Shown piece after piece: positions 55,201 through 64,000 of a stretch of 64,000 nt of DNA; position 1 is the first letter of the stretch; every line of letters starts with the position of its first letter. A model generated the notes under the pieces. The model made no database searches. It saw only the letters and a program-made list of their open reading frames with translations, and was not told the DNA's origin. The stretch covers positions 1,302,001 through 1,366,000 of the forward strand of contig VJWN01000003.1 in NCBI GenBank assembly GCA_007644065.1. The letters are read 5' to 3'. Both the position numbers and the translations under genes were made by a program. Source of the DNA: Margaritispora aquatica (lineage: Eukaryota; Ascomycota; Leotiomycetes; Helotiales; Discinellaceae).

Positions 55201-58200
55201 ATGGCTCAATCTTACAAGGAGATAATCGAGAAATTAGAGACAACTGTTCATGTTCCTCCGGCTCACAGAAACTATGACCTCTCGCCATTTCTCACGGCCC
55301 CAGCTGTGCAAGTCGTTGCGGCTGCTTCTTCGAATACGCCAGTCATAGTCCCAATCCCGAAATGTGATCACCCATCACCGTTTGCCGAAAATATATCTCC
55401 AGACCAAGTGAAGTTGCTTCATGATTTCCTTTGCGGCACTGCCAATGGCAATGATGGAATACAAAGACGACGGGGAAAGGAGATATTCCTGTCCTGGAAA
55501 CGAGCTTGGGATCTGAACAACAATTACTTCATCGAGGGACGTGAGAGCCCAGTCTGGATTGCAAAGGAGTACGTCAAGCTCAAGAAGGAATTTGAAGATG
55601 CCAGGGCAGCCAAGAGAACGCAGGACTTGAATAAAAATATACGGAGGCCTTCCCGGATTCCTGTAAGCACCACAGGGCCGTTTATGAGAGCCTTTGGCCT
55701 AAAAGCCCCATCAAACAGACCAGGTCGAGAATGGAAACCAACAGGGTTTAGAGGCAAGGTAGTCAGGAAAACCGGCCAGCAAGCTCCTTTCGATGGGACA
55801 AGAATCGCTCTAGTCCAAATTTTGGACCCTAATGCAGGGAAGATTGTAGTCACTGTCGACAAGGCTGCTATTGAGAAAACCTACCATGCTGGTGAAGATG
55901 TACCAGTTTTGAAAGAAATGGTACCAAACTATCAGACGACCGTGGAATACATCTCTATAGCAGCTCCTGCCATATCGCCGCCGATAGAATCTTACCACAC
56001 CCTGCGCAGTGCCAGGGTGTTGAGCAATAATGCCAATATTGGCAAGAAAAAAGCATTTTTGCAGACCAAACAAGCTGCAAGAGCTGCAGGTCAACCACAT
56101 CCGCCTGTCGAGGATTTCAGGTCAACAATTACAAAACCACTCGATGAGAGTGGCGTTGAAGACAAAAAGGTCATTATAAAGGAAGTTATTATGACTCGCC
56201 CAACTGGAGACTTGGAATTAGCTTCTGTCGAGACAGATGGCGACTTCAAAGTAAAGCTATCGTATGGCTTACTTCAGAGGACAAGGAAAGGATCACAACA
56301 GATAGATGATCCATTGAACGAAGATGAGCCTCGGCCTCATGTAAAAGTGCCAATGTTAAGATGGAAAGACACCTCTACTCGGCTCTTTTTAGATTCTAGA
56401 AATTCAGGATGTGTCGCAAGGTATCCTATAGCACACACGCAAATTGAAATCAACTCCACAACCACTTTGATGACAAGGGATCCGGCGTACTTACAAGCTT
56501 CTTCTGGTGAGATGGTGGATAAAATTGTTGTCGATGAGATCCCTGAATGGCAAGAGGTCAATATGCCCAATCCCAATCGGATAGTTCGAAGCTATCCCCA
56601 CGCTGTTCATACAACATCATCAAAGAGAAGACCCCAAAAGAAGGCTAGTTTCAATAGGGGAAACAACATATTCTACAGTGATTCTAACAACAATACAAAC
56701 TCGACGAGTAATAGGTCGCCCTCTCAACGCCCCACTCAATTTCCAGCTATGACAGCAATTGCGACTGCTGCTGCATCTACTGGTGCTGCCAAGCCCCTAC
56801 CTCTGCCTATATCTTCACCTCCAAGACTAGACGATCCACGCTTTATGTATCCCGAATTTGTAGATCCTGGTCCTGCTGGTTTGTCAAACTTTGGTTTTGC
56901 CACCAATAATGCTTTAAGTAGTGACTCGGATTCAGACTCAGATCCGGGAACCATTCGATCTAGACGAAGGACTACTTCAGACGATTATTTGGATGACCGA
57001 GATGCAGAGATCCCCTATCCTCCGCCCGAAGATGTCGAGGACAAAGTTACTCATGAGGGTGGTGGATTCTTCCCTATGAGCTACCTGGCTGATTATGCAC
57101 TGCCTGATCCCTGCCCTGATGATTGGGTTGATGCTTTACAGAATACTGTCTGGAGACCACGACGGACGGGTGAAAAAAAGCTTCAGATTGATATGGACGA
57201 AGATTTTGACACCTTCGCCCCAGATCCCCGTCTTGAAGTATTTGGCGGTGTTGATTGCGGACGGAGTCCCTACCCAGTAAGCTATTCGAGTTGAGTTCTC
57301 TGTGATTGATGACTGATATTCAAAATAGGTTTTCCGCTCGGTAGCAAAATACTATGAATTTCCAGTAAGTTGTCAACGTGATGTACATAATGTGCAACGC
57401 ATTAATAATGTAATTTCAGGATCAGAATGCTGCGAAACCGATCATTGTAAAAAAGAAAGTATGGGATCAGGTTACTGGCACTGTTTTCAACATGCCTAGC
57501 AAGCCTGTGGAGGAAGACTTAGCAATTGACGATCGAAGTGCTCACATGCAGAAATTGTATGGTGATAAATTCCGCGACAATCGTAATGAATTGAACAAGG
57601 AGATATTTCCTCTTGACATTAGGCGTGTCACTAGACTCGACACAGTCGCAGTGAAGCGAGTGGTTCCAAAGGGTTACAAAGCCGCCAACGAAGTTGAGTT
57701 GTATTTTCCATGGTCAAATGCGGCAAAATATCGTGATACATTTCGAGATACAGACCCGTGGTGGGTAACACCTGAGCAGGAGAAACTAAGAGATGTGCCA
57801 ATGCGAAGTTATCCTGCTGCCGAAAATCAATCAGCTACTGATAACGACGGGAATATCATTCACACGGACGACACTCTCTGGAACCAAGAGCGTCAAAATG
57901 AAGACAATGAGATGTCTCAGTATTTCGTGACGAATCTCCACGGAGGCACCTTAATCATCAACGGTGTTGAAGTGAAGAAAGGTCATGTTGCTGGTCCATT
58001 GCCTGCTTTTGCCATAATCGAATGTCCTGGTGAACAAGTAGCTTTTTGGCACGGTGTCGGTGGTAGGTTTCAAGGTGAAGGTAGGCCAGGAGCTCGCTAC
58101 AGTGCGCGATGGGATATGTTGAGACAGATTCCAGGCCTCGAACACGTTGCCATGACTGCTGGTCAAGTCTGGAACGTACGCATCAAGGACAGACTCCGGA

Positions 58201-60559
58201 GAGAGTTGACAGGAAATAGACTGGAAGACGATGAAGATTGGGCGAGATGGAAAGCGGCTGTGGAGCCCCTAGCCCAACCACCATGTACTCGTGCGTATCT
58301 CACATCTGCTGCATAGAGCCTCAACTAACGTACCTATCAGCTGGAGCTTTTCCCCCTCTCAGACAATATCTAATGAATTATGATGTTGGTGCCGGGAAGC
58401 TCACTGTTAGCCTCTGTCCCGAAGAGCCGAAATATTTTTGTACAGAAGAGGATGAACTCAGATGGATACATACAAGAGCTAAAGTGCTGGTACTTTCAGC
58501 AAGGACAGCACTGCGTGACTCAACTTTCCGTCCTTTAGGGGTGCCACTATACAAGCTGAATCCTGATGATGCAGATGAGATTTTTCCAGAGCATAGGTTG
58601 CAGATTAAAGCGGATACTGACTGGTCTACAAATCGTACACAGATTCTACAAGACCAAAGAAAGGCGACTCAAGAGTACAAACGAAAACAAACGCAGTCGA
58701 AAGATGACGCCGATGACGCGAATGAAGTAGCCTCGGCAAAGAGAAAACGCGATATGGATGAAATCTTCGCACAAGCACTCAAAAAAGTCAGAACTCCTGA
58801 TAAAACAGCTAGAGAAACAGCCACAGATCGAGCGGCCATGATACAGAGCAAAATTGACGCAAGGATCTGGAAAGAACACCTTGCGAGGGAAGCAGCTAAA
58901 GCTACTAAACAGGCAGCCGATGACAAATTCACCGATGCTATGTTTGATGCTGAGCAAGATGCCGAGCTAGATAGACTCGAAACTTTGTATAAAAAGAACA
59001 ACCCTAGTGGGAATCCATTTTTGGAGAGTCCCAGATCGAAGGCACGAAATGATCAAGTCAGACTTAAAAATGTTCTTATTCCGCGGCAACAGCAAATGGA
59101 AGAGGAGCGAGACCGGAGGATTCAGAAGCGCCGAGATGAAAGAGATGCTGAAGCGAAAGATCTGGAAAAATACTTGAAAGATATTGAGGATAAGAAGATT
59201 GCTAACGAAGCGAAGCGAAAGACCGATGAGGTGGCTTTGAGCCCACGCGACTTTCGACTTCGTAAGCGAGCCAAACTCTACAATAAAGCTGCGCCAGAGC
59301 TGTTCAGGGCTGGAAAAGAAGCGCTCTTACTCCAGCAGCAAAAGGAAAACGACGAGAGAGTCAAAAGTCAGAATCTTGGTGTGACACTCAATTTCGCCCG
59401 TCGAACCAAGGCCATGGTACAGCCACAACCTGTTACTTCTCCACGAGCGAAGTACACTCCTGTGCAACTAAGTTCTCAAGTCTCTCAACCTGGAAAGAGT
59501 AGTGTCATTATGGGTTCAGGTGGCACAGTCCCAATTAGTCCTCCCAGCCCTTCAATGGGGGCATCTCTACGATCATTCCCTCCTATATCAACAACAACAT
59601 ATGATTCTCAAAAGCCGTTGGACGTTAACGGTCAACCCATGTCGAGGGAACATTGGGAAGCTATAGTAAATGATGGCGGGATTCCATCCGATTACTTCCC
59701 TGAGAAGCACCCTAAACCCTACCCAGTGGACCCATTTGAATGGATCTATTCACCCATCAGACCGCCAGCCGTGAATGGACAATCTAAAATTTCTTTCAAC
59801 AAGACTCCCATGGGCAGAGTACAATTTGAACGATATGTAAAGCTTCAGCAAAACCCATGGGAGGGGTGTCCATACCCTTACAATGGACCAGCCCTCACAA
59901 TCACGCAAGAAGACCTCGACAAGATGACCGAAAGAGAGCAGCTCGCATACGTACTCGACAACAACCTCGTACACGACAGCCGAGCACCACAATGCTCAAC
60001 TCATAGCTACATTGAGCAGAAACGATTCGACGACGCAGTTGACATAAGCGAGATCATCAAACCACACCTCACGGTTATTGACTACCTAAATGCCCGGCGA
60101 GCCCACCTTGATCGTGAGCACGCGGCAGCCACACCCTCAGGCAGCCCGCAAAAGCATCGACCACAAGTGCAGGACCAAGCAGAATGGAGTCGTATCACTA
60201 CTAACGTCCGCAATCAAATCGAGCAGTTCTTCAAGGTGCAGTACAAATTGTTCCGTCGCACCGACCAAAATAACACCACCGAGGATGCGTACATGCGGAA
60301 ACGCCTCGAGGAGGCCCAGCACAGGATGCCGAATGACCCTGCTACTTCTTTGCATGAACCTATCCCGCCGAACATGAAAGCGCGACAGGTGAGGGAGAGG
60401 TTCACTAATCATGTGTTGGATGTGGCGGAGTCGAAGATCCCGACTCTGAAACCGAGGGATATCGTACCTTTTCTGCTGGTGGAGATTTATGATTTGGATA
60501 ATAAGCTTGACGTTATTGGACAGGGTATAGTGGTATCAGCGAATACGATAGAGGTGTGA
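55201..60559 (+). CDS. Very large protein of unknown family (about 1733 residues)
   Basis: Four exons: 55201-57276, 57329-57364 (a 36-nt micro-exon), 57420-58290 and 58341-60559; introns of 52, 55 and 50 nt, all with matching phases. In-frame ATGs at 55075 and 55093 would add up to 42 residues; 55201 was preferred for its context (GTCATGGC) and because the sequence becomes protein-like there. I recognise no domain. Visible parts: KLLHDFL...GKEIFLSWKRAW (about 95-125), Asn/Ser-rich and SDSDSDSD stretches (about 495-600), a compact region YFVTNLHGGTLIINGVEVKKGH...AIIECPGEQVAFWHGVGG, a Lys/Arg/Glu-rich coiled-coil-like segment (about 1095-1345) and a folded-looking C-terminal part ending PFLLVEIYDLDNKLDVIGQGI. 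No signal peptide or membrane span. Confidence 0.78.
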
Positions 60560-61440
60560 GAGGCTTGGTTGCGTTGGTGGAAGGGAAGAGGTTGAGAAGC
60601 AGAGAAGTGGAGTTTTTGGGCATTTATCGTTCTGGACAGGCCTGTGACATGAGCTGATTAATTGCTAGGGTTCTAGTTACTTGGTATTTAGTTTTGTATG
60701 GAGTTAAGGTAAAGAAAACTCTGGTTCAGATTTGCAATCTAAGGTAGTCTATATCCCGTGATTTGGCGAAGTTTATCAACAATACGAGGGAAAACGTATA
60801 ACACGTACAGTATGATCACGCACACAATCGTTTATCAGTAGAGCATCTGCACCCACACTAACCTCCTAGTCGTCTCAATAGATAGACTTTATCACGCGCG
60901 TATAAGACTAAACTTCCGGTTTCTCTCCAGGATCTAGTTGAAGCTTCACACGTGTGTAAAACGAAAGTGATTGCTTTCAAGGAAGTGAGATATCCTTTGG
61001 TGTTGGTTGTGCTCTTCATGTGCTAAGAAGTGGGTTAAGCGAGAAATTTGTATCGAGCCTGTCAAAATTCGTTGCCATCGAAATGGGAATCAAGCTGGAT
61101 AGAATATCGGTATAACGATTTGGAATATGACTGGTTCTTATAAATATCAGTAGAGAGAATGTGCTTGAGAATCATACACGTTGAAAAGTTTGCAAATAAG
61201 GATTAGGGAAAAGGATCCTTCGAATACTTCTAACGTTTAGACTTTGTACTAGGCCTTTAACGAAGACGAGTTTGGCCTGTCTCGCTTCACTCTGCGTTTT
61301 TATACGAAAATACAATTGGTCATATATTTACATTTTCTAACTCACCACCAACACCACAACGCCAATTTTACTATTCTGCGATCAAATCAAGCCAATTCGC
61401 CACTTCAGATTCCCCACGGTATCATCGCGTCGTATAATAA
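60560..61440. other. Intergenic, convergent
   Basis: 3' flanks of the large unknown gene (+) and the phosphatase gene (-). A CACACGTGTG palindrome lies near 60949-60958. No gene seen. Confidence 0.6.
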
Positions 61441-62848
61441 TCAGAGGAAGTAATCTGCTACCGGCTTCTTTGCCGGCATGCCTCGAGAGTCCTGCGGCGC
61501 TGCCTGAAACACCCTATATCTTCTCGCCGGACCACTTAAAAGCACGCCTCCTCCATCCTCCTTGATACCACCGTCGCTCCTGTTCACATCGCCATTGCTT
61601 CTGGCCATCATACCCTCTCCGCTACCGTCTTCACCAAGTTCTAGAATTGCTGCCACATTGCCGCATCGGTAGCAGTAGTTTGGCGCGGACCAGACAGTCA
61701 CAATGTTGCTGTCGAACATCTCTTTGAATCCTTCCATTACTAACTGATGTGCTCGTGCGATAAGAGACAAGTCATTATTGTGGTTGAAGACTTTGACGAT
61801 GTCGGCTCCGAATAAGAATCCTGCTCCTCTAGGTGATAGACCCCAGCCGTCGATTTCATCTGGATCTGACCATAGTAAGTCACACATAGCACCCTCGTGT
61901 GGTACTTCCTGCTTCCTGTCTAGTAGCCTGATTTTGTCTATCGTATTGATCAGTGGTGATAAACCACCATGCACACATAGTACCGCTCCACTACTTGAAC
62001 CAGATGGCGAGCCCCTACTAAAGCCCGACGCCCCTGTTCCCGGTGCGCCTGTCTTTGAAGGAGATGCCTTAGCCTTTGACTTGTGTCGTGGTATAGTGCT
62101 TATCAGTCCTCCTTCTGAGTTCAAGACCTCGATCTCAATATCTGGGTCGATATATTCTTGAGTTAGGGTGATGCTGTTCCCTTCCTTTTGAGTATCTTTG
62201 GTTCTTGCTGGCTCAAGCGTATTCGATGCGCCAAGAACAATAGCTCCAAGTGCTAGGTAATCGAACACTTCGCAGCAGTACCTCCAGACGTTTGCACTCC
62301 CGTATTTCCTTAAGCATTCATCGTAAAAGCCATAGACTGTTGTAATTTGTCTTGACTCGTGGTTGCCGCGTATGAGGGTCATCCGATCTGGATATCGCAC
62401 TTTCAGGCACAGGAGAAGTAAGAACGACTCAAGAGAGTAAAAGCCTCGGTCGACGAAGTCACCTAATATTATCAGCATAGAGCTAGCGTTGTCTCTGGGC
62501 ATTCATACCCATGAAGAGATAATTGGTATCCGGCACATCACCACCAACTCGAAAGAGCTCCATCAAATCATGAAATTGGCCATGGATATCACCGCAGATC
62601 TATGCTAACAAATCAGTACGACCTCCCGAACTCGACTCAGAGGTCCGTACCGTTACAGGCGCGGCGACTGTCACCACATTACCCTCCTCGATCAGCAGTT
62701 CCCTTGCCTTGTGGCATAGCTCTCGAACTTGCGCTTCTGGAATTGGTCGACAAGCTCGCAATTGCGCAATGGCTCTAGAGGTTGATCAGCTTGAATTCAC
62801 CCCACTGCAGCAATAGTGATGGCAGTATTACTTGTCTAGGTCACTCAT
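61441..62848 (-). CDS. PPG1-like serine/threonine protein phosphatase (PP2A family)
   Basis: Four exons: 62848-62832 (17 nt), 62774-62651, 62599-62509 and 62462-61441; introns of 57, 51 and 46 nt; 417 residues. Metal and active-site motifs: GDIHGQ (50-55), GDFVDRG (78-84), GNHESR (110-115), VHGGLSP and HQLVMEGF. The C-terminus ends DYFL, the PP2A-family methylation tail. [21 protein letters not shown] points to Ppg1 rather than PP2A, PP4 or PP6. An extra Ser/Gly/Pro-rich insert of roughly 80 residues lies just before LCVHGGLS. Ppg1 works in the Far/STRIPAK complex in yeast and affects mitophagy and development. All catalytic residues are present. Confidence 0.93.
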
Positions 62849-63407
62849 CGTAAAGTTTCGAAGATGCCCAGCGATCAAATTCCAAAGCTTCAAACTCAGT
62901 TCTTAGCTTCTCCTCTTAATTGCCCAACTCCTCTGTCGCAATTGAGAATAGCTGTGGCGGGGCAAAGTTTAAGCGTGTCGCAACTATTCCCGGTCTATCA
63001 CAGCTCGCAGAGGTTCAAAAGTTTGCTGGTCTCCACGCGGCTACTCTCTTTAGGGATCGAAGAAATATAAGACGAACCAACAAAGTTTCAGGGCAGAGTT
63101 CCCAAATCGTGTGTACCACAAGGCGAAGTCCAACACAGAATCTCAGCCTTGAAGATCGCCATATCGCGCTAGTGCTCTCGCTAGCGCGTCCATATCCCAA
63201 ACAGCCCGCCCCAGCAACTTGGGGCTCCATCAAAAAGTATCATCCCACCGCACCTCACCTTCAATTGATGTATACTCTCCTTTCCATGGTGTAGATTTAA
63301 GTATGTCACCCTCCAAACATCTCAATTGACTCCTTGTGGCTGTCTAACAAACCACAGCACCAGTACACTCTTTATTCAGAACACAGCCGCAAAATTTGTA
63401 CCAAAAA
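62849..63407. other. Divergent promoter region
   Basis: Between the phosphatase (-) and the small plus-strand gene at 63408. Short overlapping frames at 62864-63294 lack motifs. Confidence 0.55.
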
Positions 63408-63779
63408 ATGAGACCACCACACCACCTCCACCCACGAAGCAGGCTCACCTCTTCACTCTTCGCAACCACACTGTTTGCTAGCTTCTTTGTCGTCGCCCTA
63501 CCGCATATATTGCCATGTCCGGCGCCAAGAGTAGCGTACGCAGATGATGGGACGCCACAGAGACGGAGGCGCAGGAGGAAAGGCGCGGAGGGGTCTACGG
63601 CAAGCGGCGAGGGTTTGATTGTGAGGGAGGGCTTGGCTGTGGAGGAGAGCGGAGATGATGTCAATGTGGACAGGGCCGAGAGGGCGTGTCCGATACCGAA
63701 GCCGGGTGGATTAGTGGGTGAAATACTGGGCTTTAAAGGCACTTCGAATATGGATGGGAAGGGGTCGAGACCTCCTTGA
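63408..63779 (+). CDS. Small protein with N-terminal signal anchor, unknown
   Basis: 123 residues from the ATG at 63408 (AAAATGAG); an upstream in-frame ATG at 63396 adds four residues. A basic His/Arg/Pro-rich start is followed by a hydrophobic segment SLFATTLFASFFVVALPHIL (about residues 16-35). After that come PCPAPRVAYADD, a basic RRRRRRKG run and an acidic, Gly-rich tail with CPIPKPGGLVGEILGF. The CP(I/V)PKPGGLVG-type ending looks like a conserved motif of small fungal proteins, but I cannot name the family. Either a signal peptide or a membrane anchor. Confidence 0.55.
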   Translation: MRPPHHLHPRSRLTSSLFATTLFASFFVVALPHILPCPAPRVAYADDGTPQRRRRRRKGAEGSTASGEGLIVREGLAVEESGDDVNVDRAERACPIPKPGGLVGEILGFKGTSNMDGKGSRPP

Positions 63780-64000
63780 TGTGGGCCGGCAGAGTGAATT
63801 GTATTCATATGATGTACAATTCTCCACTTCAAATTGTAGGATTTGGTGCATATATGCAGCCTAATATGGACGTGATCTCGGGGTTTCCTTCGACATCCAC
63901 TTGAAAGGTTGGCTAGCGACTAGATGTTGCAGCAGCGACTGAATTGATGGACTGCTCGTATGGGAGTTTGGGCATGTCCTCAGTTCACACTACACTGTAT

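Noticed and set aside
1..64000. tRNA or rRNA genes
   Set aside because: I looked by eye for the T-loop GGTTCGAATCC-type box and paired A-box and found no convincing pair; a covariance-model scan would be decisive.

Overview
The window is nuclear DNA of a filamentous ascomycete (Pezizomycotina). Genes sit on both strands. Their introns are mostly 46-118 nt with GT...AG ends, and the families include a HET-domain protein, a 2EXR protein, a Mid2-like wall protein, a HOS3-type deacetylase, an HRI-type eIF2alpha kinase and a JEN-type carboxylate carrier. A Leotiomycete such as a helotialean plant-associated fungus is my guess, from overall gene style only; no marker gene proves it. Exon borders were worked out by hand from reading frame, splice sites and family conservation.

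Layout. 1-1837 (-): 5' part of a folliculin-interacting/Lst4-like gene that runs off the left edge. 1838-7240: gene-poor and full of short tandem repeats. 7241-9160 (-): single-pass Cys-rich, Ser/Thr-rich wall-sensor-like protein whose stop codon lies inside an octamer tandem repeat. 9161-12503: no gene seen. 12504-14320 (-): AFG1-type mitochondrial ATPase. 14690-15171: AT-rich island next to a HET-domain gene (15172-17624, -), then a 2EXR gene (18489-19343, -). 20942-22281 (+): queuine tRNA-ribosyltransferase. 22700-26074 (+): HOS3-type deacetylase. 26766-29088 (-): HRI-like kinase, divergent from an uncharacterised fungal protein (29762-30955, +). 31077-32360 (-): TauD-like dioxygenase, divergent from NMD3 (33178-34780, +). 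Two small uncertain genes follow (35323-35811 and 36151-36360), then an amidase (37060-38598, +).

40205-42175 (+) encodes a secreted protein with tandem N-terminal repeats and a serine beta-lactamase-like domain. It has the architecture of fungal polyglycine hydrolases, which cut plant chitinases. 44534-46336 (+): lactate/pyruvate-type carrier. 46628-47392 (-): NAD(P)-binding protein. 48256-50294 (-): one or two unrecognised genes. 53386-54389 (+): bZIP factor. 55201-60559 (+): a large protein of about 1733 residues that I cannot assign to any family. 61441-62848 (-): PPG1-like phosphatase. 63408-63779 (+): small membrane-anchored or secreted protein.

There is no secondary-metabolite cluster, no intact transposon, no CRISPR array and no rRNA or tRNA gene that I could recognise. 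The genes are mostly independent housekeeping units. Translation and ribosome functions (TGT, HRI kinase, NMD3) and nutrient or host functions (FNIP/Lst4, TauD, JEN-type carrier, polyglycine hydrolase-like protein) share the segment without operon-like coupling.
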